A stretch of 19,018 nucleotides of DNA, taken from Bacteroidales bacterium. Lineage in GTDB: Bacteria > Bacteroidota > Bacteroidia > Bacteroidales > Bacteroidaceae. Both the position numbers and the translations under genes were made by a program. This document shows positions 8,526-14,904 of the stretch, piece by piece; position 1 is the stretch's first letter, and each line of letters opens with the position of its first letter. The stretch is taken from the NCBI GenBank assembly GCA_004552155.1, contig SFPF01000007.1:1-19018 (forward strand). The letters are read 5' to 3'. Under the pieces are notes generated by a model. The model made no database searches and was not told where the DNA came from. It saw nothing but the letters and a program-made list of their open reading frames with translations.

Positions 8526-10049
8526 TTATTTCACAAACCGCTTGCCAGCCTTGTTAATATAAAAGCCATGTTGCGGAACAGTCACGCGGCGGCCTTGCAA
8601 GTCGTATAATATATTGTCTTCGTTGTCTGCCTGACGGTCTTCTTTTGCAATCTCATTGATGCCCGAGGGAACTTCCGCCAAGTTGAGCGTTACGGAAGCG
8701 GGGAAGATGCGCAGAGGGTCGCCGAAAGCGGCGAGACTCTCCGCCATGTCGGAAAGGCGGCAGGTGAGCAGGCCGTCGAAATAGAGCGTGCCGTTTACGG
8801 TGATCTTCACAGGTTTCGACATGTCCACCAAACGCTCGTCGAAGAAGAGGCGTACCACGCCTTGCTGCATCTTTTGATAACTTTTCACGAAGCGCGTGGC
8901 GATGCCTTCGAGGGTCTCGATGGTGGAGTAGTACACGCGCTGAGAGGTGAGCGCAACGTTGTTGTCGTCGTCTATATTGAGTGTATAGAAAGAGCGGTTG
9001 AGGGAAGCGGGCGACAGGGGATCTTTTTCGAGAAGTATGTTATAATATCCGTTTCGCCGCTCGCCGTCCATATTGAAATTCTCCCACATCACTTTTTTCG
9101 GGGCGGCGTTGCGCTTATATCCGAGCAACCACGGCGTGGTCTTGTTGTAGGGAATCACGTGTGCGTAACCGTCGAGCAGTTGCACGTCGTGAACGAAATA
9201 ACCGGGGTTATCCGTTTCGAGTTTATCCAGTGCCTGGCGCGTGTATTCGGTGAGCGTGTTGCGGTAAAAGCCGCCATCGTTCGCACCCGTCTTGAGATTA
9301 AACGCGAGGTTGCAGCAGTTTTCCGCCGGCGCGTTTTTTAGTGGTTCGCCTCCTGCCATTGGGCCTGCGCCTGCAAGGTAATCGCCAAGGAAGGAAGCAA
9401 GGCGCTGGCTGCCGTATGCCCCTTCGGAAATGCCGATAAAGTAGATGGCGGCGGGGTTGATATCACCCGACACGAACGCTTGGCGCAACAGTTTTTTCCA
9501 GGCCCAAAGCTTGGAACGCTGATACCAGCGATAGTTTTCCTCATTCGGTATCTGCGGAATGAAATATGCCGAGGGCGCATCGTCGTTCTTCTGTGCCAGC
9601 AGCAGGCCGTTGCCCCATTCTGCGGCTTTTGCGCCCGAACCGTGCAGCGAAAGGAAGAGCGGGAAACCGTCGGCCGGTTTTTGCGTGATGTCCTTCGCGC
9701 CATAGTAAAACGGCATCACGGCGTTGGCTTCCAAATCTGCGGGCAACTGCCACGAACCTGCCGTCACGGAGTAGAGGGATTGCAGGGCGGGAAGTTTTTC
9801 TTCTTCAAAATTATTATTTGCATCGACCCACGCCTGCCACACTTTCTTTGCGGCATCGGCACATTCGCTCTGGCTGAGTACGCGGTCGGCAGGCAGCGTT
9901 GCCTCGTTGCCTGCAAGCACATTGTGGAAATAACTTTGGAGTTCGGTGCTTGCTTCGCCCTGTGCCGAAGCAGGCAGGGCGCACGGAAGGAAAGCGGCGG
10001 CGGCCGTGAGGGAAGAGAGCGCGAGGCGGCGGAAAAGCATTGTCGTCAT
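8526..10049 (-). CDS. Secreted alpha/beta-hydrolase-fold protein with a YDLQGRRV-type C-terminal tail
   Basis: A 507-residue exported protein. The signal peptide covers about residues 1-30, with the basic segment FRR, a hydrophobic core and ALPASAQ before the likely cleavage site. The body has an oxyanion-type LSLHGSGAKAAEWG (133-146) and a nucleophile elbow GISEG with S208. D258 in NDGG and H297 in GYAHV could complete a Ser-Asp-His triad. This resembles feruloyl/acetyl-xylan esterase-like or peptidase S9-like hydrolases; I cannot name the substrate. The last ~30 residues, LYDLQGRRV followed by HGFYINKAGKRFVK, match the short C-terminal tails common on secreted Prevotella proteins and resemble type IX sorting domains. 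Export to the surface by that route is inference. It stands alone, divergent from rpsP and convergent with thiD. Confidence 0.8.
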   Translation of the reverse strand: MTTMLFRRLALSSLTAAAAFLPCALPASAQGEASTELQSYFHNVLAGNEATLPADRVLSQSECADAAKKVWQAWVDANNNFEEEKLPALQSLYSVTAGSWQLPADLEANAVMPFYYGAKDITQKPADGFPLFLSLHGSGAKAAEWGNGLLLAQKNDDAPSAYFIPQIPNEENYRWYQRSKLWAWKKLLRQAFVSGDINPAAIYFIGISEGAYGSQRLASFLGDYLAGAGPMAGGEPLKNAPAENCCNLAFNLKTGANDGGFYRNTLTEYTRQALDKLETDNPGYFVHDVQLLDGYAHVIPYNKTTPWLLGYKRNAAPKKVMWENFNMDGERRNGYYNILLEKDPLSPASLNRSFYTLNIDDDNNVALTSQRVYYSTIETLEGIATRFVKSYQKMQQGVVRLFFDERLVDMSKPVKITVNGTLYFDGLLTCRLSDMAESLAAFGDPLRIFPASVTLNLAEVPSGINEIAKEDRQADNEDNILYDLQGRRVTVPQHGFYINKAGKRFVK

Positions 10050-10054
10050 ATCTT

Positions 10055-10073
10055 ATATATATAATATTGTATG
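10055..10073. repeat. 19-base AT-rich string also present at 2184-2202
   Basis: ATATATATAATATTGTATG occurs here, in the leader of the hydrolase gene, and identically at 2184-2202 across the start codon of the DUF4270 gene. The two copies lie in opposite orientations relative to their genes. The string is low in complexity, so common descent is uncertain. Confidence 0.5.
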
Positions 10074-10094
10074 TAAGTGCAGATCGTAATGCCG

Positions 10095-10102
10095 CAAAAT
10101 TA
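10095..10102 (-). promoter_or_regulatory. Bacteroidetes -7 box (TAATTTTG) for the hydrolase gene
   Basis: On the minus strand TAATTTTG matches the Bacteroidetes TAnnTTTG -7 consensus, about 46 bases upstream of the hydrolase start codon. I see no clear -33 TTTG at the usual spacing, so this is a one-box assignment. Confidence 0.4.
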
Positions 10103-10177
10103 GCAAAAAAATAAGGTTTCATATAAGAAAAGGGCAAAAAAGGCGGCGAATGACTATTAGAAACCAGCAAAAAGGCG

Positions 10178-10185
10178 TAACTTTG
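10178..10185 (+). promoter_or_regulatory. Bacteroidetes -7 box (TAACTTTG) for rpsP
   Basis: TAACTTTG matches the TAnnTTTG -7 consensus exactly and lies about 53 bases before the rpsP start codon, followed by an A-rich leader (AAAACCAAAAAAACAA) typical of strongly expressed Bacteroidetes genes without Shine-Dalgarno sequences. The -33 box is not obvious. Confidence 0.55.
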
Positions 10186-10238
10186 CAGCCGCTACGAGAT
10201 AGCACATTTATTCAAACCTATTAAAACCAAAAAAACAA

Positions 10239-10772
10239 ATGGCAACTAAAATCAGATTGCAGCGCCACGGTCGCAAGGATTATGCTTTCTATAGCATTGT
10301 AATCGCCGACGCTCGCGCACCACGTGATGGTAGATTTACTGAAAAATTGGGTACGTACAATCCCAACACTAACCCTGCCACAGTAGATTTGAATTTTGAA
10401 CGCGCCCTTTATTGGGTAGAGTGCGGCGCACAGCCCACTGACACCGTTCGCAACATCCTTTCCCGCGAAGGCGTGATGCTGATGAAGCACCTCCGTGGCG
10501 GCGTTCGCAAGGGCGCTTTCGACGAGGCCGCAGCACAGGCTAAGTTCGAGGATTGGAAGAAGGCAAAGGACAACAAGGCTGTAAAGGCTGCCAACGAAGT
10601 TGCTGCCGCCAAGAAGGCCGCTGCTGCCGAGAAACTCGAAGCCGAAAAGAAGGTGAACGAGAAGATCGCCGAGAAAGTGGCTGAAAAGAAGGCTGCCGCC
10701 GCTGCCGCTAAGGCAGAAGCTGAAGCAGCTGCCGCTGCCGGTGCAGAAGCCGAAGCTCCCGCTGAGGCATAA
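10239..10772 (+). CDS. rpsP: 30S ribosomal protein S16 with long charged/alanine-rich C-terminal extension
   Basis: S16 binds 16S rRNA in the body of the small subunit. The core is residues 1-~85: MATKIRLQRHGRKDYAFYSIV, RDGRFTEKLGTYNP, then ERALYWVECGAQPTDTVRNIL. The usual S16 is about 80-90 residues, while this protein has 177. The extra ~85 residues (about 93-177) are almost entirely Ala, Lys and Glu. The first part is lysine-rich and probably a long helix or coiled coil, and the end is acidic, EAEAPAEA. Such extensions are known in Bacteroidales S16, but their role is not. The gene is monocistronic, with its own -7 box and a strong terminator. Unlike many bacteria, it has no rimM or trmD beside it. 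Confidence 0.95.
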   Translation: MATKIRLQRHGRKDYAFYSIVIADARAPRDGRFTEKLGTYNPNTNPATVDLNFERALYWVECGAQPTDTVRNILSREGVMLMKHLRGGVRKGAFDEAAAQAKFEDWKKAKDNKAVKAANEVAAAKKAAAAEKLEAEKKVNEKIAEKVAEKKAAAAAAKAEAEAAAAAGAEAEAPAEA

Positions 10773-10800
10773 GCCCGCGAAGCAAACTTTTGCAACAAAC

Positions 10801-10835
10801 AAAAAAGGGCATGTCTTTGCGGGCATGCCTTTTTT
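10801..10835 (+). terminator. Rho-independent terminator of rpsP
   Basis: GGCATG (10808-10813) pairs with CATGCC (10824-10829), and the flanking A6 (10801-10806) pairs with the T6 tract (10830-10835), with one bulged G. It lies about 30 bases after the rpsP stop codon. The A-run makes it plausible in both directions. Confidence 0.8.
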
Positions 10836-10873
10836 AGACCCGAAAACTTGTATTAACACGTTAGGTCTCACGA

Positions 10874-10966
10874 GTAGGGGCGTTTTGCAAAACGCCCGCC
10901 TTGTACGTTGCAGGGCCTAACTATTGCAGGCATTCGTTTTCCGGGCGTTTTGCAAAACGCCCCTAC
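10874..10966. repeat. Pair of head-to-head REP-like palindromic elements (BIME-like)
   Basis: Two copies of the perfect 20-bp palindrome GGGCGTTTTGCAAAACGCCC lie at 10878-10897 and 10943-10962. The first copy is flanked by GTAG on its left. The second has CTAC on its right, the reverse complement, so the two units are inverted relative to each other with 45 bp between the palindromes. The spacer contains TTGCAGG twice. A third, slightly shortened copy is at 14334-14359. The arrangement resembles bacterial interspersed mosaic elements and lies between the rpsP terminator and thiE. Confidence 0.85.
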
Positions 10967-10995
10967 TTTCCTACCCGTACACTCGTTTACTATTC

Positions 10996-11616
10996 ATGGT
11001 ACCAGTTCAATTTATCACGCACGCCACCTCCCGCTACTCCTACATTGAGGGCGCAAGGCTTGCTCTGCGCGGCGGTTGCCGCTGGGTACAGTTGCGCATG
11101 AAGGAAGCCGGCGATGCCGAGGCCGAAGCTGCTGCCCGCGAAGTGCAGGCCCTGTGTAAGGAACAAGGCGCAACCTTTATTATAGATGACCGCGTGGAAC
11201 TCGCTAAAAAGGTGCAGGCCGACGGCGTGCACCTCGGCAAACACGATATGCCCGTGGCAGAGGCGCGACAGTTGCTCGGCCAGGAGTTAATCATAGGCGG
11301 CACTGCCAATACCCTCGAAGAAGTGCTGGCCTTGAAGCAAGCCGGTGCGGACTACGTGGGCGTCGGTCCGTTCAGATTTACAGAAACGAAAAAGAACCTT
11401 GCGCCTATTCTCGGCCTTGACGGTTATGCCGCCATCGTGAAAGGGTTGCAAGAAGCCCAGGTGCGCATTCCGCTTTGCGCCATCGGAGGCATTCGCCTCG
11501 CTGACGTGCCTGACTTGATTGATGCAGGCGTTAGCGGTATCGCCGTTAGCAGTGCGATACTCGGGGCAGACGATCCAGAAGAAATGATGCGCCAGTTTCT
11601 CGAAGCTGATAGATAA
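10996..11616 (+). CDS. thiE: Thiamine phosphate synthase (ThiE)
   Basis: ThiE condenses HMP-PP with the thiazole phosphate to form thiamine phosphate. The TIM-barrel motifs are all present: WVQLRMKEA (30-38), FIIDDRVELA (61-70), DGVHLGKHDMP (76-86), GVGPFRFTETKKN (122-134) and CAIGGI (161-166) with GIAVSSAIL (181-189). The GPFRFT-x-TKKN form is what I expect in Bacteroidetes ThiE. I chose ATG 10996 (MVPVQFITHA), giving 206 residues. The open frame reaches back to 10924, but those codons run through the second REP-like palindrome, so they are unlikely to be translated. One octamer unit (TCGTTTAC, 10982-10989) lies just before the start. It is followed by thiC after 256 bases. Confidence 0.93.
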   Translation: MVPVQFITHATSRYSYIEGARLALRGGCRWVQLRMKEAGDAEAEAAAREVQALCKEQGATFIIDDRVELAKKVQADGVHLGKHDMPVAEARQLLGQELIIGGTANTLEEVLALKQAGADYVGVGPFRFTETKKNLAPILGLDGYAAIVKGLQEAQVRIPLCAIGGIRLADVPDLIDAGVSGIAVSSAILGADDPEEMMRQFLEADR

Positions 11617-11632
11617 ATAAATCTCTTTTTTT

Positions 11633-11846
11633 AGTAGACGAGTGAACAAGTAAACGAGTAGACGAGACAGAGATGTTTTTTAGTAGACGAGTTTACAAGT
11701 AAACGAGTAGACGAGACAGATTTGTCTTGCAAACTATATTTTATATGGTAACTTGTCTTGTTTACTTGTCTACTTGTTTACTTGTTTACTAATTATTTCA
11801 TGAGTAACTTGTCTTGTTTACTTGTCTACTCGTTTACTCGTCTTCT
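11633..11846. repeat. Array of degenerate octamer repeats in four blocks, two forward and two inverted
   Basis: The thiE-thiC gap is filled with an 8-base repeat of consensus AGTARACR. Block A (11633-11664) has four units and then AGACAG. Block B (11682-11713) is a near-copy of A, offset by 49 bases, also ending in AGACAG. Blocks C (11758-11789) and D (11814-11845) carry the reverse complement, TTGTYTAC, again four units each, and each is preceded by AACTTGTC. C and D are 56 bases apart. Most differences among units are A/G changes at positions 5 and 8. A and B could pair with C and D to make a long, imperfect hairpin in the transcript. I know of no named element of this kind. Confidence 0.85.
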
Positions 11847-11872
11847 AAAATCTTATTAAATACAATAATATC

Positions 11873-13576
11873 ATGCAAAACGACAACATCAGGATAACCT
11901 ATCCCTCCAGCGAAAAAGTATATATGGAGGGCAAACTGTTCCCGAAACTGCGTGTGGCGATGCGCAAAGTGACACTTACGCCCACCGTCACGAAGGACAA
12001 GGACGGCAAGAAGCATTTCAAGGAGAATTCGCCCGTTTTGGTTTACGACACGAGCGGTCCTTATTCCGACAAGTCGCAGGACATCGATCTGCGTCGCGGT
12101 TTGCCGCGCCTGCGCGAGGAATGGATTTTGGAGCGCGGCGGGGTAGAGCGGCTCTCGGAGTTTTCTTCCGTTTACTGCCGCCAACGCATGGCCGACCATA
12201 GCCTTGACAGTTTGCGCTTCGCCCACAACCACTTGCCCCTGCGTGCCCTTCCCGGTAAGGCCGTGACGCAGATGGCACTGGCCAAGCAGGGCATCATCAC
12301 GCCCGAAATGGAGTATGTGAGCATCCGCGAGAACATGGACTGCGCCGCCCTCGGCATCGAGACGCATATCACACCTGAATTTGTGCGCCAAGAGGTGGCA
12401 GAGGGGCGTGCCGTTATTCCCGCCAACATCAACCACCCCGAAGCCGAGCCGATGATTATCGGCCGCAATTTCCTCGTCAAGATCAATACCAACATCGGCA
12501 ATTCCGCCACCACCTCGGGCATTGAAGAAGAGGTGGAAAAGGCGGTGTGGAGTTGCAAGTGGGGCGGCGACACGATTATGGACCTTTCCACGGGCGATAA
12601 CATCCACGAAACGCGCGAATGGATAGTGCGCAACAGCCCCGTGCCCGTGGGCACCGTGCCGATGTACCAGGCCATGGAAAAGGTGCACGGCAAGGCGGAG
12701 GACCTCTCTTGGGAAATCTATCGCGATACGCTTATTGAGCAGTGCGAACAGGGCGTGGACTATTTCACCATACACTGCGGCATTCGCTTAAAGAACGTGC
12801 ATCTTGCGCAAAAGCGCCTCACGGGCATGGTGAGCCGCGGCGGCAGCATCATTTCGGAATGGTGTTTGAAGCACAACCGCGAGAGTTTCCTCTACGAGCA
12901 TTTCGATGATATCTGTGACATCTGCGCGCAATACGACGTTGCCATTTCCCTCGGCGACGGCCTGCGCCCCGGTTCGATTTACGACGCGAACGACGAAGCG
13001 CAGTTTGCCGAACTCGACACGATGGGCGAGCTCGTGGAACGCGCCTGGGCAAAGGGCGTGCAGGCATTCATAGAAGGGCCAGGCCACGTGCCGATGCACA
13101 AAATACGCGAAAATATGGAGCGGCAGATTGAAAAGTGCCACAATGCGCCTTTCTATACGCTCGGTCCGCTCGTCACTGACATCGCTCCCGGCTACGACCA
13201 CATCACGTCGGCCATCGGCGCTGCTCAAATCGGCTGGCTCGGCACAGCGATGCTCTGCTACGTAACCCCGAAGGAACACCTTGCCTTGCCCAACCGCGAA
13301 GATGTACGTACAGGCGTGGTGACCTATAAGCTCGCCGCCCATGCCGCCGACCTCGCCAAAGGCCACCCTGGGGCGCAAGTGCGCGATAACGCACTCTCGA
13401 AAGCCCGCTACGAGTTCCGCTGGAAAGATCAGTTCAACCTCAGTCTCGATCCCGACCTCGCCCTGCAATACTACAAGGAAGCGCACTACGAGAACGGCGA
13501 GTTCTGCACGATGTGCGGTCCCAACTTCTGCGCCATGCGCATCTCGCGCCGCTTGGGTGAGTGCACGGAAGAATAA
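11873..13576 (+). CDS. thiC: Phosphomethylpyrimidine synthase (ThiC)
   Basis: ThiC is a radical-SAM enzyme that rearranges aminoimidazole ribotide into HMP-P, the pyrimidine precursor of thiamine. The protein is 567 residues. Visible signatures include VYDTSGPYSD near the N-terminus, VDYFTIHCGIR, SRGGSIISEWCL, EGPGHVPMHKI and DIAPGYDHITSAIGAA. The C-terminal cluster motif C545-x2-C548-x4-C553 (CTMCGPNFC) that binds the 4Fe-4S cluster is intact. The start at 11873 has no Shine-Dalgarno sequence and is preceded by an AT-rich leader after the octamer array. No TPP riboswitch (thi box) is recognisable upstream, which is unusual for thiC. A strong terminator follows 40 bases after the stop codon. 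Confidence 0.97.
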   Translation: MQNDNIRITYPSSEKVYMEGKLFPKLRVAMRKVTLTPTVTKDKDGKKHFKENSPVLVYDTSGPYSDKSQDIDLRRGLPRLREEWILERGGVERLSEFSSVYCRQRMADHSLDSLRFAHNHLPLRALPGKAVTQMALAKQGIITPEMEYVSIRENMDCAALGIETHITPEFVRQEVAEGRAVIPANINHPEAEPMIIGRNFLVKINTNIGNSATTSGIEEEVEKAVWSCKWGGDTIMDLSTGDNIHETREWIVRNSPVPVGTVPMYQAMEKVHGKAEDLSWEIYRDTLIEQCEQGVDYFTIHCGIRLKNVHLAQKRLTGMVSRGGSIISEWCLKHNRESFLYEHFDDICDICAQYDVAISLGDGLRPGSIYDANDEAQFAELDTMGELVERAWAKGVQAFIEGPGHVPMHKIRENMERQIEKCHNAPFYTLGPLVTDIAPGYDHITSAIGAAQIGWLGTAMLCYVTPKEHLALPNREDVRTGVVTYKLAAHAADLAKGHPGAQVRDNALSKARYEFRWKDQFNLSLDPDLALQYYKEAHYENGEFCTMCGPNFCAMRISRRLGECTEE

Positions 13577-13616
13577 AATACCGCTACTGTGCGCACTCTG
13601 CGTAAGCATGAAATTT

Positions 13617-13655
13617 ATCTCGGAGAATAATTATCCTTTCTCCGAGATATTTTTT
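13617..13655 (+). terminator. Rho-independent terminator of thiC
   Basis: ATCTCGGAGAA (13617-13627) pairs perfectly with TTCTCCGAGAT (13638-13648) around a 10-base loop, followed by a T6 tract (13650-13655). It starts 40 bases after the thiC stop codon. A related hairpin with similar stem and T-run lies inverted at 13838-13802. Confidence 0.85.
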
Positions 13656-13698
13656 ATTTCCTGCCTGATAGTTTTCATTTGCTTATAAGACATTTTTT

Positions 13699-13778
13699 GT
13701 TACAAACTTTGTAACGCTTGTTACAAAGTTTGTAACACATGTTAGAAAGTTTGTAATACATGTTACAAACTTTGTAAT
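13699..13778. repeat. Four 21-bp repeats of a 17-bp dyad (GTTACAAAnTTTGTAAC)
   Basis: Units start at 13699, 13720, 13741 and 13762, an exact 21-bp period. Each holds a 17-bp dyad: GTTACAAACTTTGTAAC, GTTACAAAGTTTGTAAC, GTTAGAAAGTTTGTAAT and GTTACAAACTTTGTAAT. Units are separated by four bases (GCTT, ACAT, ACAT). The 21-bp spacing is two helical turns, which would place dyad-binding proteins on one face of the DNA. The array lies between convergent genes and two related hairpins. I do not recognise a cognate regulator. Confidence 0.9.
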
Positions 13779-13784
13779 AAAAAT

Positions 13785-13798
13785 TATCTGCGCAGATA
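13785..13798. repeat. 14-bp perfect palindrome TATCTGCGCAGATA
   Basis: A perfect palindrome directly after the 21-bp dyad array and before the inverted hairpin. It may be part of the same composite structure. Nothing else identifies it. Confidence 0.6.
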
Positions 13799-13801
13799 GT
13801 A

Positions 13802-13838
13802 AAAAATATCACGGAGAAAGGAAAAATTTTCTCCGTGA
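13802..13838 (-). terminator. Second terminator-like hairpin, inverted relative to the thiC one
   Basis: TCACGGAGAAA (13809-13819) pairs with TTTCTCCGTGA (13828-13838). On the minus strand the stem is followed by TATTTTTTACT. The stem (CGGAGAA core) and the tail closely match the thiC terminator at 13617-13655, so the two are inverted copies flanking the dyad array. It would act as a second terminator for minus-strand transcription. Confidence 0.65.
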
Positions 13839-13844
13839 AAGTGA

Positions 13845-13878
13845 AAAAAGAAAGGCAGGCCGTATTGACGGTCTGCCT
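13845..13878 (-). terminator. Rho-independent terminator of the small lipoprotein gene
   Basis: AGGCAGGCCG (13853-13862) pairs with CGGTCTGCCT (13869-13878) over 10 positions, including one G-T wobble, with a 6-base loop. On the minus strand the stem is followed by TTCTTTTTTCAC. It begins 22 bases beyond the stop codon of the minus-strand lipoprotein gene. Confidence 0.75.
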
Positions 13879-13900
13879 GGATATTTAGATTTTGCGGCGC

Positions 13901-14305
13901 TTAGTTAGTGCGTCTATAATCTTCCTTTTTCAAGATAAGGTGATAGACGGTTTGGCGATTGTCGGCCCGGGCATAATGATACTCGAAATCGATGCCTTCG
14001 TCTTTCAAAAGTTTATAGTCCGTGCTGTTCGTTAATTCGTTGAGCAAGGCACGCCTAATCAGCACTTTGTCAGTGGTTTGCAAAAGCGTGGCGGTTGGCT
14101 CTGAAACGGTATACCAAAGGGAATAGGTGCGGCGGGCGGGCGAGTAGGTAGTACTGTCGAGCACCGTGCCCGGCTCGCGCTCCTGAGGGCAATGCTTCTC
14201 GGTGAACTCACGCGCTTCGCGCTGCAAACGCTCATCGAAACGCTCCTGGCAACCGGCGAGCGTGCACAAAAAGACTGCGGACAATAAAATAAAAGCCTTG
14301 TTCAT
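13901..14305 (-). CDS. Small putative lipoprotein of unknown function
   Basis: A 134-residue protein with a lipoprotein signal peptide: MNKAFILLSAVFLCTLAGC, where LAGC is the lipobox and C19 the lipidated residue. The mature part is charged (QERFDERLQREAREFTEKHC) and then a predicted alpha/beta region with no motif I recognise. I chose ATG 14305. The open frame continues upstream to 14398, but through a REP-like palindrome and an octamer unit, and only the shorter start gives a proper signal peptide. A -7-type box lies about 85 bases upstream on the same strand, and a good terminator follows. It appears to be a single-gene transcript, divergent from the cysteine-rich gene at 14413. Confidence 0.75.
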   Translation of the reverse strand: MNKAFILLSAVFLCTLAGCQERFDERLQREAREFTEKHCPQEREPGTVLDSTTYSPARRTYSLWYTVSEPTATLLQTTDKVLIRRALLNELTNSTDYKLLKDEGIDFEYHYARADNRQTVYHLILKKEDYRRTN

Positions 14306-14318
14306 TACGTTATATTTT

Positions 14319-14359
14319 AGTAAACGAGTTTTTGTAGGGGCGTTTTGCAAACGCCCGCC
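14319..14359. repeat. Octamer unit next to a REP-like palindrome (third copy)
   Basis: AGTAAACG (14319-14326) is followed by AGTTTTT and then GTAGGGGCG and the palindrome GGGCGTTTTGCAAACGCCC (14338-14356), which lacks one A compared with the two copies at 10,874-10,966. The octamer-then-GTAGGGG order is the same as in the second of those copies read on the other strand. Confidence 0.8.
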
Positions 14360-14385
14360 AAGAGAAAACTGGTTGTTTCTTACCG

Positions 14386-14393
14386 CAAAGTTA
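14386..14393 (-). promoter_or_regulatory. Bacteroidetes -7 box (TAACTTTG) for the small lipoprotein gene
   Basis: On the minus strand TAACTTTG matches the TAnnTTTG consensus and is identical to the rpsP box. A transcript starting near 14380 would carry the REP-like palindrome and octamer unit in a leader of about 75 bases. No clear -33 box is seen. Confidence 0.45.
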
Positions 14394-14412
14394 ATCACAA
14401 AACGTTATTCCT

Positions 14413-14904
14413 ATGGAAGAAAATCAGATAAATCCCGAATATGAGGCACGCGTGGGGCGTGCAGTCGCTTATTTCAAAGAGGGTTATAACTGCTCGCAAA
14501 GCGTAGTTGCGGCTTTCGCCGACCTCTTTGGCTACACACCCGAACAGGCATTCAGGATGGCGGCATCGTTCGGCGGCGGCATCGGGCGCATGAGGCAGAC
14601 CTGCGGCGCGGCCTGCGGCATGTTTCTACTTGCAGGCTTGGACACGGGCAGCACGCGCGGCGACGACCGCGAGGGTAAGGCACACAATTACGCCGTGGTG
14701 CAGCGACTCGCAGAACAGTTCCGACAGGAAAACGGCTCGCTTATCTGCGCCGAACTCCTCGGTCTGAAAAAACCAGAAGGGACCCACGAACCCGAAGCAC
14801 GCACTGCGGCCTATTATCAGAAGCGCCCGTGCGCCATGATGGTGGAAACGGCGGCACGACTGTTTGCCCGGTATCTGTCGGAGAGCAAACAAGCCGGCGA
14901 GTAA
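14413..14904 (+). CDS. C_GCAxxG_C_C family protein (putative redox protein)
   Basis: A 163-residue soluble protein of the cysteine-rich family named for its C...CGAxxCG-like pattern. The conserved cysteines are C27 in GYNCSQSV, C64 and C68 in TCGAACG, C112 in ICAELLG, and C139 in KRPCAMMVE. GGGIGRM before the double cysteine motif is also typical. Family members are thought to act in redox or metal chemistry, but the reaction is not known; this is inference from the family. Start ATG 14413. The stop codon TAA (14902-14904) lies inside an octamer repeat unit that begins the downstream spacer. The glycosyltransferase gene follows after 52 bases. Confidence 0.85.
   Translation: MEENQINPEYEARVGRAVAYFKEGYNCSQSVVAAFADLFGYTPEQAFRMAASFGGGIGRMRQTCGAACGMFLLAGLDTGSTRGDDREGKAHNYAVVQRLAEQFRQENGSLICAELLGLKKPEGTHEPEARTAAYYQKRPCAMMVETAARLFARYLSESKQAGE

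Noticed and set aside
10863..10872. AGGTCTCACG shared in inverse orientation with 18999-19008
   Set aside because: A 10-base match between two places in 19 kb is expected many times by chance, and the flanks do not extend it.
10924..10995. Longer ThiE start at 10924
   Set aside because: The added codons run through a REP-like palindrome. The ATG at 10996 begins the conserved first strand.
13699..13778. CRISPR array
   Set aside because: The period is only 21 bp and the spacers would be 4 bp. The octamer array at 11633-11846 also lacks repeat/spacer structure, and no cas gene is present.
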